Assembly (NCBI RefSeq): GCF_042453785.1
Contig: NC_091673.1
Coordinates: forward strand, 5,172,501 to 5,236,500
Source: Malus domestica
Lineage: Eukaryota > Streptophyta > Magnoliopsida > Rosales > Rosaceae
DNA: 64,000 nt
Direction: 5' to 3'
Part shown: positions 24,101 to 36,287 of the stretch, one piece after another
Position numbering within the stretch: position 1 is the stretch's first letter
Layout: every line of letters begins with the position of its first letter
Made by a program: the position numbers and the translations under genes
Notes under the pieces: generated by a model
Databases searched by the model: none
What the model was told of the DNA's origin: nothing
Seen by the model: the letters and a program-made list of their open reading frames with translations, nothing else

Positions 24101-26568
24101 ACAAAAGTATTATGAGTAACATATGGTACCTGGAGTTCATATTGTATAAATCCCTCGGCATGTACCCTTGAGGCGACACAGAATCTGTAGGAGGTGGGAA
24201 CCAAATCACAGTGAAACCTAGTGAGGATAATTCTGCAGCTTTACTTTTGAGTTCCTCGTACCATCTTCCAGATTTACTAGATTCCCAGTTAAAACCTTGG
24301 CACAATATTTCAAAACCTGTTCCTGTCCCCGAGCATATTTTGGCAGGGGCGACTTTCACCTTTTCAGTTTCTGCAATGATTTCCTCCGGTAGAGTTGGAA
24401 CAGTAGTTCTGAAGATACTATACGCTTCAGCAGCCAATTTTTCTATTTCTTGAAGAATGGTTTCTTGTGCTTCTTTGGATCTTTTCCTTTGACTCTTCTC
24501 AGAGGAAATATCACTCACCAAGTTCCTTATTTCATTGATTATACCATCGGTATATGCAGTAAAATTAGTTTCTCTACTTCTGTCAGGTACCTGAGCATCT
24601 TCAGACTGAACCTCATTTTGCACAGCAATTGAGTTATTTGAGCTTAAAAGGGGGATGTAGAAGTCATTGCCCACACAATTCAACCACATAGTTTCATTTA
24701 GTTTGAAAACAAAAAGAAATCCTGCGAGTCCTTCTTCCAAGGTAAACAGTCCAGAACATCCATTTCCATCCTCCCTTTGCTGCACACAAGATGTCCATGA
24801 GAATAACAAAATTGATCAAGAACATAATTCATTCTTGACAAGTTTAATAGAAACATTCTTTAGTAGGCACGACACAGCTAATAAACTTGCTAATGCGAGC
24901 GTGAGGATGCATATAGCCGGAACTTATATGCACTCACCACTTCTCTATCATGTACATCATGTACACCAAGTATGTATGCACTCAGAAATTTCTAACAAAA
25001 CCCTCCTACTAGAAATTATTCCTTTCCACGAAAATTCACACAAAAAATTTAACAGCAATCCCATAACTAGAAATACAACATCCACAAACATTCGGGTGTT
25101 TACACCACAAGAAAGAATGGTCAATTAAAAATCTATGAATAAATATAAACCGAACAAGAGAGGAAAAGGAATAGAAAAGAAACAGAAAAGGTCATAGAAA
25201 CCTGTAATCGAGTCCGCAAAGCCTTGTCCTTGAAAACTACTGTTTCTGGTGGATGCGGGGCAGCTGGAATTTCCCATCTTTTAGCATCATCTCTGCAAAC
25301 TCCCCAGTGAACAACAGCATGATCAGGTAAATCTGTTTCCAAGTATAGAAGATTCTTAGTAGTCTCAGGGCACTTCCTAACGGAAACAGTTGCTGAATGG
25401 TTAACAGCAATTTCTTTTGCAATTGGCAGTTCTTCATAGAATCCTTCTAGACGCATAGTTTTCTGTTGAGGGTCTCTGGATTCACTGCTGCTTTCTTGAT
25501 CTTTGGAATTTGATGTTTCTGCTTTGACAAACACATTGGATAGTTTTCCCAAAGTTCCTAGAATAAAAAAGAAGACTATCACTTTTCACTCAGTTCAAGT
25601 TGGACAAACTGTGGAAATAAATTGAAACTACAAAACTAACCACCCCTAACCCACCTCCTCCACAGCCGAAAGGAGTGGGTCTGTGTGGGCACTACAATTT
25701 AGCCACGACTGCGAGACAGACACTTAGCTCAGCTGTTAACATTGGTTACATAAGAATATAGACTCACACTAGAAAAACTCGGAAAGGTAAAAGAAGGGGA
25801 ATAATTCATGCTACTAAACAACACCTGTTTTCCGATTCTTTAACTGCATCTAAGGATAAACAGAAAAGGAATCATTTTTAAAGATCTAGAAACAACGGAG
25901 TTTCACTCTTAAGCGAAATTAGGACAGTCGGCGCTCCCTTGGGGCTTTCGTTACACCATTTCTTAATCACAAATTGGTTCTGAATGAAAATAGTAGTAAA
26001 GTGGAAAAGATTCAACAGTATCACAAACAAAATAAATCAAGCAAACCAGAGGATAGAGTGGCTTTGACAACCTGACCACGCGCCCAAGGCCCTTGTTGCT
26101 CCAACTACATTGTCATCGTCTTGCAGGTAGCCCACGAAAGGCACTTTAAAGTCTCTCCCTCTATGCTGATACCAGGCACCGGTTTCTTCATCCTGCAACA
26201 CCAAAAGCCCCCAACAAGAACAGAAACTAAAGATGAATAACATAATAGCCAGCATATATAACATAAAGGGCTTAATAGTTGAAAATCACAACCTTGAGAA
26301 CAAAATTTATCGCTGCGATTGCGCTGTTGGGTGTAACATCAATCTTCACTTCGTGAGATGTATCGCCTCCCACCGGCGACAACGATTCCTTCAAGGGTGT
26401 CTCTATTGCATAGTCCTGAAAATCCACACGTATATTAAACTCATGCCAACCAACAGCTCTGCAATCAAACTTAAGAACCCAAATACGCACCTTGATGGAA
26501 ACTGAACCAGCTGGTCTCATTTCACTAGGAGGCTGATCCCATTCACTGCACAATGCAAACATACATTT

Positions 26569-26627
<59 letters not shown>

Positions 26628-27330
26628 CAATCTACCATTAAAGTCTGAAACTTTACCTGCCGACGTCATCCACATAATTAACTCCCCAGTGAAGAACCCA
26701 TTTTCCAGGAAGATTACAACCCACAGTCAGCACCCAATTCTTTGCATCCTTCCCATTATCTAATTTCACGATCATCTTTCCCTCCACCTACAATTTCAAA
26801 CAGACTGAATCAGATAATTCAGAAGAAAACTCGACTTTCTGTTTGGACGCAGAGAAAACAGAGGAAAAAAGAAAGAAAAATGAACCAAAAAAAGGAGCAC
26901 CACTCAAAGTTTCCAGCTTTGAAAATACTGTTCATCGAGAGAAATTCCAGAGCTTCAAATTCGAGCTCAATAAATGGGGCTACAAACTCAAACAGTGTCG
27001 ACAACCCAAAAGAAAAGGAAGCAGCAAATTCAGAAATGGCGGAAAGAAAGCACAGACCACTTCAGTTCGCTTGAGAGGGAAGGTCTCCTTGTAGAAGGCG
27101 TCGGCGAATTCGGTGGCCTCGACGGTGGCTGTATCGGTGGAGGCAGCTCTGACACTGAGAGTGGGAGGCTGGAAGTTGCAGAAGCTGCGGCCATTGGAGA
27201 CTACTAGCTTCTTTGGAAAAGCAGTGAAAGAAGAGCTGAGCTTTAATGGGTGCTTCGACGGCGGAAGGCGGTGGCTGGGTTTCTGTCGACGGTAGTGGTG
27301 GAGGAGGGGCTCTATCCTAACCGTCGACAT
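21188..27330 (-). CDS. AMY3: Chloroplast alpha-amylase with tandem CBM45 domains
   Basis: AMY3 hydrolyses alpha-1,4 bonds of starch in the plastid and contributes to leaf starch turnover, under redox control in Arabidopsis. About thirteen exons on the minus strand join to roughly 900 aa, the usual length. Exon 1 (27058-27330) encodes a plastid transit peptide. Two CBM45 starch-binding domains follow, seen as [19 protein letters not shown] and [21 protein letters not shown] Lys/Glu-rich helical linker leads to the GH13 barrel ([31 protein letters not shown]). The catalytic residues are present: nucleophile Asp in [16 protein letters not shown], acid Glu in [14 protein letters not shown] and Asp in [13 protein letters not shown]. 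The C-terminal sheet domain ends KVWEAS. No break is seen. Several introns are long; one contains a GA repeat. A MITE lies 117 bases upstream of the ATG. Confidence 0.95.
26571..26624. repeat. (GA)n microsatellite
   Basis: About 27 uninterrupted GA units lie in an AMY3 intron. On the transcribed strand this reads as a CT tract 3' of one exon, between exons 2 and 3 of the gene. Confidence 0.95.
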
Positions 27331-28526
27331 GGAACGAGCAACGGCCGCTCAGGCGACTGAAGAAACGAAACTGATGGACGGAATGTAAGTGAAAGAATGA
27401 GGGAGGAGAGGAGAAATTTATTTATTTATTTATTTTGAACGTTGTCATGGATTTGGATCCTCTCCTGAGCAGGAGATCAGGATCCTCGGGATCAAACAAC
27501 ATGGTCCGTTGGATTTTAATCCAACGTCTATAATTATTATAACTTTAGAGGGACCCCCTGTTTGTAGCCGTTAGATCAAAATCCAACGGTCCATATTGTT
27601 TGATCCCGAGGATCCTGATCTCCTGCTCAGGAGAGGATCCAAATCCATTTTGTTGGTCGAATTATCAACGTCTGTCTAATCTCAAGCATGTCGGCTCCAA
27701 CGACAAAGCTTTCAAGACGTGGTCTAATCTCATGTGGTTAACAGCTCGTTTGATATTACTTTTTAAAATTATACAAGTGTTTTATCAAAATTAAATTGCT
27801 TTTGATTACGTTCGGTAAAAAATTTTAAAAGTACTTATGCATCATAGAGTTTTATAAAAGTGTTTTTAAGATGAAGTAATTTTCATGGAAGTAAACACCA
27901 ATCGAAGCCAATTTCGCTTGTGCATTAAACAGGCTTTTAATAAAGAGATTTGAACTCAAGTATAGAACAAGCCAATTTCGAATACTAATCAATTAGTCAA
28001 AAGAGCATAGTTTTCTTTTAATCGGATTAACGGATTTGAGTCTGTTTTCACTCACCTTGAGGGGCAAAAACGGACTCAGTATATTTTCTTGTTTCAACTT
28101 CCGATAAAGAAATTTTACTATGAGTGAGATGAACAGAAAAATATATAAATGATTACACTCAAAATTTTCCCGTAGATGAGAAGCGGTTTTTCGTTATCAT
28201 TTTTTAACAAATATCTGACAAATGATGATTAAAGTAATGGGATATTTTCTACCAAATTAAATCGGACCACTCGATCTGTTTTACACGTTCCGAAACGTTT
28301 ACGTTCACGCAAGAAGCATCTTTTGGATGTTCTCTTATTTTTCCCTCTTGCGAATGTCTCGTGGAGTACGAACCCTCTTGTCTTGTCCACAGGGTCCCGT
28401 GCGTACGAGCATTTTTGTATCGTTAACAACTTTCAAGGAACCGATCGCCAGATCCAAAAGCAAATGACCAAAAAAAGGCCGACGGAAACACGAAAAACAC
28501 GATAACTTGTGATCTATCCTAAATTT
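27331..28526. other. AMY3 promoter and intergenic region
   Basis: The first 115 bases contain an A-rich leader and a (TTTA)n-like run at 27417-27434. The MITE at 27447-27648 follows. From 27650 to 28526 I see only AT-rich sequence with no supportable gene or RNA. Confidence 0.4.
27447..27648. mobile_element. MITE with perfect 53-bp inverted ends, in the AMY3 promoter
   Basis: The first 53 bases (starting ATGGATTTGGATCCTCTCCT) are repeated exactly in inverted form at the right end (ending AGGAGAGGATCCAAATCCAT). The match continues with a few mismatches for about 25 more bases, leaving a short AT-rich loop. The arms also contain internal palindromes (CTCCTGAGCAGGAG, GGATCC). No target duplication is clear. 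Such perfect arms suggest a young insertion. It begins 117 bases upstream of the AMY3 start codon. Confidence 0.88.
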
Positions 28527-28529
28527 GAA

Positions 28530-29530
28530 TTTACCATCAATTCGAATAGAAAATTTAAAAACATAATCAAAATTTAGACCACAAATAGAATTTTAGCCAA
28601 CTATTATAAATTCTCATAATTCTAATCAAAATTTTATATGAAAATACTTTATTCCCCTCTCTTAACTAAAATAATTACAAAAGTATATCTTCTTCATTCA
28701 AGTTTACAAAAACCTATAGCTTCTTCATCTTCATCGACTGTCAGTCGGTAACTTCGTCTATTGAAGTCGTCAGAGATTTGTAGATTCAATTCTGGTGAAA
28801 AGAAAACGGAGAATCAACAAAAACATCAAATCACTATAAAATAAACATTAGCGCGATGCATTTCCTTCCTTCACAAACGAGCTTCGTGATGACTGGTAAA
28901 TAAGATCCTATCAACCGATTCCTTTATCCAAGTCATATGATATATCGATCCAATTCCGACCAACAGGCTCGTTATTTAAAAAAACAAAAAAACAAAAACT
29001 TGACAATGGGATGGATGCTGTGGTGTTTTAGGGTTTTATGTAGTTATTTTTTTTAAAGAAACCAAATCAATACGAGAGTAGAGCAATACTGACTCTGTTG
29101 CAGGAAAGAGTCGGAAAGACTGCACAAAAGATGGAGAAGATGTAGTTGTGTAATTATTTAATTAAAAAAAGGTATTGTAGTATTTTCATGTCAAATTTTG
29201 GTTATAATTATAAAAAAGTTATAATAATTGGTTAAAATTCAATTCATGATCAAAATTTTGGACAAGAATTGTCTACCCTTCCTTTTTTTATGCCCTTTCA
29301 TGCCCTCCTGTTTGTATGATCACGATTAAGCCACGTCAACATTTTATATTACTATTTATTTTTGTCTTATTATCTTTATAAAAAAATATATATAAAATAT
29401 TAACTTAGCTTAACCATGACCACACAAAACAGAAGAGCATAGAAGGGCATGGAAAATAAGAGGGCAAACAATCCTTGTCCCAAAATTTTGGCTATTTTAC
29501 CAAATTTCCCAATTCGAATTCATTTGCAAC
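28530..29530. mobile_element. Large inverted-repeat DNA element, about 1 kb, with nested MITE
   Basis: The left arm contains ATCAATTCGAATAGAAAATTT, AATCAAAATTTAGACC and TATATGAAAATACTTT. These reappear in inverted order and orientation in the right arm (AATTCGAATTCAT, ATTTCCCAATTCG, AGTATTTTCATGTCAAATTT). The arms are about 200 bases each and diverged. The match is interrupted at 29260-29480 by a separate MITE; skipping it restores the alignment. No transposase is seen, and the ends are approximate. Confidence 0.6.
29260..29480. mobile_element. Mutator-like MITE with 9-bp target duplication, nested
   Basis: The element runs from GGACAAGAATTGTCTACCC to ...AACAATCCTTGTCC. It is flanked by a perfect 9-base duplication CAAAATTTT at 29251-29259 and 29481-29489. 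The inverted ends match over about 70 bases with scattered differences. Its 221-base length, 9-base duplication and lack of coding capacity fit a Mutator-type MITE. Confidence 0.88.
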
Positions 29531-29809
29531 TATAACACCGGAATAAAACTTGGGGTTACGGCGATTGACAAAAACCCACATTCAGTATACCCTCCGTTAA
29601 GATTTGGGTTGGATCGACATTCAGAAGGAATGACATGACATGGTTCGTGCCAATTATTTTATACAACGTATGCCGGAATCAAATATCACCATAGCGAAAG
29701 GACCAAGTTCATCAGAGAGAATTCGCCTGCTGTCTACCTACCTTTCTGCCCCCTCCATGCGAAAGACAGAACAATCAACACTCCGTTTGCACCGGATACC
29801 TGCCTACGC

Positions 29810-32273
29810 CTAGGGCTTGAGTGCCAAGGCTAGACCGACCTTTGCGCTCTTCTCTATTGCCCTGGTATCGACCTCTCCTGAGATGGTGAAGAATGACTTG
29901 GGACGCCACTCGTGCTGGATGAGAGCGCTTGCCCTGCCGTAGTTATTCACCCGAGCCTTCACTGTGGTTAGAGGGTCAAGTGCATGCGCTGTGCCGATTG
30001 TGAGGCTGTTTTCATTGCTTGAAAAGCTATGGGACAGCTCCGCACCAACAGCAGTGTTGGTGAGTGGGCTTACAGTGTGGTAGTAGGAAGCAGTAATAGT
30101 ATCAGCTTTATCGTTCCTGTATATCCACCGACAATATCAGATAAGCACCATCAAGCTAAACACGCACATGCAAAGACCACATCAACCTAAACACGCACAT
30201 GCAATAAGCCCAACTCAACTCGAATAACACAACAAAATATTGTCAAAAGAAGTACTCACAGTAACAGGGAAGCAATGAGGTCAGAATGGGTGAAATTCAA
30301 CCCTGCATTCACTTTGGTAAAGTTCCCAGAGGCAGTGTCGAAAGAAAGATCGGTTCCCAGAGAGAGAAGATTGTTCCCCACAACCCCAGAAAAGTGCACA
30401 ATCGGATTGGCAGTCAAACCAATGCTGGTACTTATCCCAGCATACTCATGCTGATATTGGAGTTCCACCTGTTTACAAAATACCCAAGTTCAGACCATAA
30501 AGCAATGATATGTGTGCATATCATGCCCGATATGACATGCATCGACAGAGCAAAAAAGTGAACACAACTGAAGCAACAATGTTACCAAGTCAGAAAATGG
30601 ACACGATGATTCTTACCTTGCCAGATCTCTGGTCAGGTGCAATAAAGCTAAAGATTGCCTTGAGACCAGGTGAAGGTTCATCAACAGTAATGGTCGTGAT
30701 AACCTGCACGTTAACATACAATTATCAGTCACAATAACAAGGTATTATATTATGAAATTCATATCCAGAGAACAACAGGAGAATACTAAGATTACAGGTG
30801 TAACCCTGTCTCGAATAAATTCACGATATAAGATAAGCACATAATTATAAGAATCATACACAAGATGGCGAAGCCAATGCAATACTGTAACACAATATTA
30901 TCAGCCAAGTAAATGTAGACAATGAATTTGTAACAGTTTGGCCTGTATGGTTGCACTAACACCACGAGATGTGCTTACAGTCTTATCTAGTAGTTGGGAA
31001 GAAAAATGAAGAACTTGTAATATTAAACATAGCATGCGTCTGAGATTTATACAAAAACAAGTTTCATGTTTTAAATCACACGGAGCACATCTTCAAAGTA
31101 CCAAGATAAAAATTCAAAAACTAGCTAAGAAAACCATAAAACCTCGTATTGATCGTACAAACAAGTGATAAACAGTAGTGAGTACCGGGACAGGAAGTTT
31201 CCAGCTACTGCATTGACCTATTCAAGTTCTTTACATGAGAAGGAAAAAAAGCTAATGGAGATACAATTAGTTCTGTTGACTTACGTTAGAGTTGGTGTCA
31301 ACTTTCACATCAGTTGTGATGTTCTTGTTCTTCAGCTGAGTACTGACATCCCCCAAATACAGATCACCCTTCCTGATTCCGGTCGAACTGATTGCCTTGA
31401 GAAGTACAACGATTCAAAATATCAGAACAAAACAAAGTCGGATAAAACAAAGCTAATATCACAGGGAGTAGGATCCAATATATATACAAAACACATATCG
31501 TAAATCTTACATAGCAAGCAGAAAATTACAAACAGAGCCTGTAGAAAAGGGCTGAGCCTATATAAAACACATATCGATAAACAATGTACTTTTGCGTGCT
31601 CGAGGAGTAAAATATTTTTTGACAATCAAAAAAATACCATGCCATTTGCACATATACGCGAAAGAGCGAGCTGAAAAACCATAAATTCGACTAAAGCAAC
31701 CGAAAAAACAAAATTACAAATGCAATGGCATTGCAAGATTAACTTAACATAAACCGGTGAAAAACCGTGCTGCAAATCCAAAGAACCCACAGGAACAAAT
31801 AGCAATCAAACAGTTGATTTATGATTTAGCTACAAAACAATCAACCAGTCCACTAGCTCGCATTTCGTTAGCCGAAAGAACGAAAATTAGCTAACCCTAA
31901 GTAGAATGTAAGTGCAGGCCTTAAAATTCTTGTATTGATCGTGTGATTTGAACGATTTGATACAGAAAAATCACATCAAGGAAAAATTATAAACTTTCTC
32001 AGCAACCAAACAGAAGGAAAATTTTCAACAAAATATAAAGCTTACAACTCCGGTGGAAGTGTAAGTGGTGACGGTGAACTTGTGGTCGCTCTGGTAATCC
32101 TTGTAAAGAAGATCTGCACGGTAAAAAGCAAAAAATAAATATTTATGAGTGAAAAATTAATAAAAATGGAAGAAAAAAAATTAGGAAATACGATAAACCA
32201 AAGAAAAAAATGAAAAGGACGGACCTCTGGCTTTCTTGCCGATATCGAGGTAGAGTCCTGGGCCCTTCACCAT
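29810..32273 (-). CDS. Mitochondrial outer-membrane porin (VDAC)
   Basis: VDAC forms the beta-barrel pore that passes ATP, ADP and other metabolites through the outer mitochondrial membrane. Exons 32225-32273, 32046-32113, 31285-31395, 30617-30703, 30260-30468 and 29810-30116 join in frame to 276 aa, exactly the plant VDAC length. The N-terminal helix ([20 protein letters not shown]) is typical. Amphipathic beta-strands follow, such as [19 protein letters not shown] and [19 protein letters not shown]. The C-terminal eukaryotic porin signature region ([20 protein letters not shown]) and the end VGLALALKP are present. Plants carry several paralogues (34-36 kDa porins); I cannot say which numbered VDAC this is. 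A GC-rich leader lies before the ATG. The gene appears intact. Confidence 0.95.
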
Positions 32274-32995
32274 GATTGTTTCTCGAGAAAATTTGGAAGG
32301 AAAATTTCAGAGAAATCAGAGCTGGATTTGTGTTCTAGTTAGAAGACGAAGAAGCGAAATGGATAAAATCTAGAACCCCAAAAAAGGGTGATTGCTGAGA
32401 CTGAGAGGAGAGGCGTGGGCCGTTGGATCCTGTTCTGGGTAGAGGTACGGGTTTGTGGCCGTTGATTTGGAGGAGAGGTTCGGTGCTTTGATGACCTCGA
32501 GAATCGTACGAGAGGTTGCTTCGGGCATATTCGGCTTTTAGGTGCTGCTCTGTGACACGTTGCTAAATTATATTAAATTCATTTTTGTGACACGTTGCCG
32601 GTTTCTTTTCTTTAAATTTTTCTTCATATATTTTCTTGATTTCTATTTAAGAACGAGAAACCCACAATTAAATTTAAACCACAAAAAATAGCAAATTAAA
32701 CCACAAAAAGAGCAAGAAAATTGTAAATAGAAAAAGGGGCAAATATTTTGATTAACTTGTAGACTATATTACAAAGTTGAAGCATCACCCTTCAGTTTCA
32801 AAAAGCCAAAACAAGCATAGAAAACTCACACTGAAAATTATATACGTGACGATACGTCCAATAATTCAACAATAAAATTAACCACGCTGTTTTAGATCCT
32901 AAATCACACCCAAATTCGAGTCTAGCGTAACCGCGCTAACAAACCATCGGAAGCTTAAAGATGCCGAGCCTCCCACTACTTACCATGTAACGGCA

Positions 32996-35000
32996 TTACA
33001 CCCGACTTCCTTGAAGGAGGCCGTCTCTTATCTGTGAAGAGATATCTTTCACAGCACCGGGTCCGTGCGGGATGAAAACCGAGTTGGACTTTGAGGACGC
33101 ACCGATGTCCTTCAATGTGTCGAAGTACTGGGTCACCAGAACCATGTCCATGACATCCTTGGATGATGTCCCGGGTACGTTCTCAGAGAAGGCCAGCACA
33201 CTGTCTCTCAGCCCGTCCACAATGGCCTGGCGCTGCCTTGCTATGCCGAGCCCCGACAGGTACTTGGACTCCGCCTCTCCCTCAGCTCGCTTAATCTGCA
33301 GTATCTTCTCTGCTTCAGCTTTCTCGGTTGCAGCCAGCCTCATCCTAGCAGCTATTAGTTATTGGAAAACAAGCATATATTAGTCGTTCTGCGGCTGTTA
33401 CGGCCAAACAAACTTAATATTTCAAAGAAAAACACTTATTGCAGGTGCATTTGTGTTGGTGTCCTGCAAAAAAGGAATTATAATTCAAAGAGGCGCATGA
33501 GACATCTCGGTCTCAACACTTTTCATGTTCCAAAGTGCAACGGAGGAGAATCCACACCGATTCTTTTTAATTTTATGGAGAGGCTGATCCCAAGTCTCGA
33601 ACCCGAGACCTACCGCTCATGGGCGAAGGCACTTGCCATCGTACCAAGTGCGACCTCTCATGAAAAAAATCCCATTCGTTTTAACTGCCAGAAAATTCTA
33701 TCAGTCAATATTTAAACGAAATATTATACCTGCATTTATCTCATTCATTGCTCTCTTCACATGCTCATCTGGTTCGATATCCACAATTAGTGTTTGAACT
33801 ATCTCAAACCCATAATGCGACATGGCCTGCGTATTGACAATAAATTACTAAGCATAATAGATGTTTCACAGCTGGATTCTATACCGAACAAGGCAGAAAC
33901 ACCCATACCTTTGCAAGTTCATCTTCCACAGCTTTGGCTATATCATTCTTCTGCTCAAAGGTCGAATCTAGGTCCAACTTTGGAACACTTGCCCTGATAA
34001 CTGAAAAGAAAAATAGAATTCCGTTGGTTTAAACAACCACACCATACTCCTCTCCAAGGTACGATGGCTTGAAACAAGAATTAGCTAGACTTAAAAGCAC
34101 TGAGCCTAAGAGGTCGCACTTGGTGCGATGGCAAGTGCCTTCGCCCATGAGCGGTAGGTCTCGGGTTCGAGACTTGGGAGCAGCCTCTCCATAAATGGGG
34201 GTAAGGCTAGCCGACATTCACCTCTCCCAGACCCTGCGTAAAGCGGGAGCCTTGTGCACTGGGTACGACCTTTACTCAAAGAACAGTCCCATCTCTAAAC
34301 AGATCCAAATCATGTTTTAAGAAAAATTTAAACGAAAGCCCCATCAAAAGTCGACTTATCACAGTTATCCACAAGCTGCACTATTTTCTAACCTGTGATA
34401 AATGATGATTCATGACACAACTGAACTAGCTATTTACAGATATTTTGATTGCTAGAAGGAAAATAACAACCAAAAATAACTTGTGTAATTATGAGTTTCA
34501 GTAATAAATTCATACCGTCAAAGACATAAGACTGGATCTGCCCTCTGGTATTGCTGAGCTTGTAAAAAGCATCAGAAGCCTTCTCAGCCAAAGCTCGGTA
34601 TTGAACAGAGGCAACCACAGTAACAAAAACATTATCCTGAAGAAACACCAAACATCAGAATTGCAAGATAGATTGAACTTCAAATTCCAAACTCCGACTT
34701 TGTTACTCCAGTACTAAGAGATACTCCTACAGTGCGTGTGCAGTGCGCTACGGTGCATGCTTAGAAGGTCATAAAAATCCTCTTATTGAAATGAATCAAT
34801 ATGAAACGAACCTTCGTCTTTGTTTCACAACGAACATCCAATTGCTGCACACGTAAAGAGAGATGACCAGCTATCTGGCTACCCAAACACCATGGCAAAC
34901 AGTGACAGCCAGGTTCAAGCACATCATCGAACTTCCCAAAAGTTTCCCTGATAGCAACAGTAGACTGGTCCACTTGAACACAACCAAGAACTTGTCCCAT
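32996..35000 (-). CDS. Hypersensitive-induced reaction (HIR) protein, SPFH/prohibitin family
   Basis: HIR proteins are plasma-membrane SPFH (stomatin/prohibitin) scaffolds that associate with NLR immune receptors and promote hypersensitive cell death. Exons 34812-35000, 34516-34636, 33909-34000, 33730-33826 and 32996-33351 join in frame to 284 aa, the normal HIR length. The start [19 protein letters not shown] has the usual N-myristoylation Gly2 and nearby Cys for acylation. The SPFH core ([40 protein letters not shown]) and the Ala/Glu-rich coiled coil ([20 protein letters not shown]) follow. The tail [20 protein letters not shown] is diagnostic. Two SINE copies of opposite orientation lie in adjacent introns. 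A probable 5' UTR intron runs from 37046 to near 35000. Confidence 0.95.
33572..33658 (-). repeat. tRNA-derived SINE fragment, copy 2
   Basis: Reading the minus strand, this begins AGAGGTCGCACTTGGTACGA, passes the A-box-like region and the B box GGTTCGAGACTTGGGA, and stops near CTCTCCATAAA. It is the 5' half of the SINE at 34111-34273. It lies in a HIR intron, in the same orientation as the gene. Confidence 0.85.
34111..34273 (+). mobile_element. tRNA-derived SINE, copy 3 (nearly full length)
   Basis: This 163-base copy begins AGGTCGCACTTGGTGCGATG (Pol III A-box-like) and has the B box GGTTCGAGACTTGGGAGC about 45 bases later. The 3' body has CTAGCCGACATTCACCTCT and the tail ends GGGTACGACCTTT. 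The A- and B-box spacing and tRNA-like 5' head identify a SINE. Two partial copies occur at 1202-1322 and 33572-33658. I could not read its target duplication. It lies in a HIR intron, antisense to the gene. Confidence 0.85.
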
Positions 35001-35075
35001 TTTCTGATTATGCCAACAACGGTAATCAGATGTTAATTGTAATGCAGATTTTTATAGTCAACTTAAGAAAATTAA

Positions 35076-35163
35076 ATTTTATCTCAGGAAGAAGGATTAC
35101 GATATCTTTTAATAAAGTACATTTTATCTCAAGAAGAAGGATTACGATATCTTTTAATAAATT
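35076..35163. repeat. Tandem duplication, period 45 bp, two copies
   Basis: The unit containing GGATTACGATATCTTTTAAT occurs at 35076-35120 and again at 35121-35163, with about one difference. It lies in the probable HIR 5' UTR intron. Confidence 0.9.
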
Positions 35164-35339
35164 GCAATAACCGTCACATTTCAATTTCAATTTAAAGAAG
35201 GTTTATACAGGCAAGGCTTGCTTTCAGAAACAATATATTATGACACTATAAAATACTATACAAATTTCACCAAGTGCACAAGTAACCAACAAGATATGTT
35301 CAAACTTTAGTTCTCATCGCAATGCGAACAAATATATAA

Positions 35340-35486
35340 GGATGTGCTATCCACACATCCCTTTTTATTTCTCACACACCCCTTATTAATTTATGTCCGT
35401 TGATCTTCTTCAATTCATCCAATCCGACGGCCAAAAACCAAAAAGGTGTGGGAGAAGTAAAAATGGATGTGTGGATATCACACCCC
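35340..35486. mobile_element. hAT-like MITE, family A copy 1
   Basis: The ends are GGATGTGCTATCCACACA and the inverted TGTGTGGATATCACACCCC. Flanking sequences ATATATAA (left) and ATATATTA (right) are an 8-base duplication with one mismatch, as hAT transposons make. Two more copies lie at 47256-47403 and 56826-56973, all near 148 bases long. Confidence 0.85.
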
Positions 35487-36287
35487 ATATATTAAAAACT
35501 AAGGACAACGCAGATGAGCTGCCAAATGGAACAACTGGCTAAGTGCCTCAACGCTGAACTGTTCAACCAGAGCTGGATTGTTACAAACCTAAGCCTTGAA
35601 CTAATCAATTTGTATTAAATAACAGCCGTATGAAGCTAAAATCGACTGCGTCACGCGTCCACATAATATCTCTACTTTTAGTTAAAAATAACAGGACAGT
35701 CTCAGTTTTACTTTTATTGAGTAACTTCCGTCAATGATTCAATCCTTATACACACGCCTTACCGGCTTGACCACAGAGGAAATATTTACTATAATTTAAA
35801 TAGATAACAGTAATCTGCAACATAATAAAGAAAACAGCCACAAGATAACAAAAACGCTAGGGCTACCACATATTTAGACCAAATTTTATAAATAGTTTGT
35901 CACCACTGGATTATTACTTATATATTATTGACAACACTTAATATGATTTGCAAATTTGAGCTTAAAAGTTGATCTACCTACATATCAATATAAACCTAAC
36001 AGACCAAAGCGAGTTCAATAACGAGAGTTTTTTTATGTGTCCGAAACATTAGATGGTACGCCATCTATTATTATATAAATGGATGGAAATTTTTTTAATG
36101 AGAGAGGAAGGGCATGGTCTTGATTTTGATTCTCAATCTCTTGATTGATATTTTTGATAAAAAAAAAAGTGAAGTGGTCGCAGATTTAGGTGATGAAGGG
36201 AGCGATGGGGTTGTTGGGATTTCCGACAAAAAGTGGGTGAGTTTGGAAGTGGTGGAGATATCTTGGTTTGCCGGAGGTGTTTGCAGG

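Noticed and set aside
34111-34273. A functional tRNA gene
   Set aside because: A- and B-box-like words are present, but no cloverleaf with a proper anticodon arm and acceptor stem can be drawn, and similar copies recur with a SINE-type tail.
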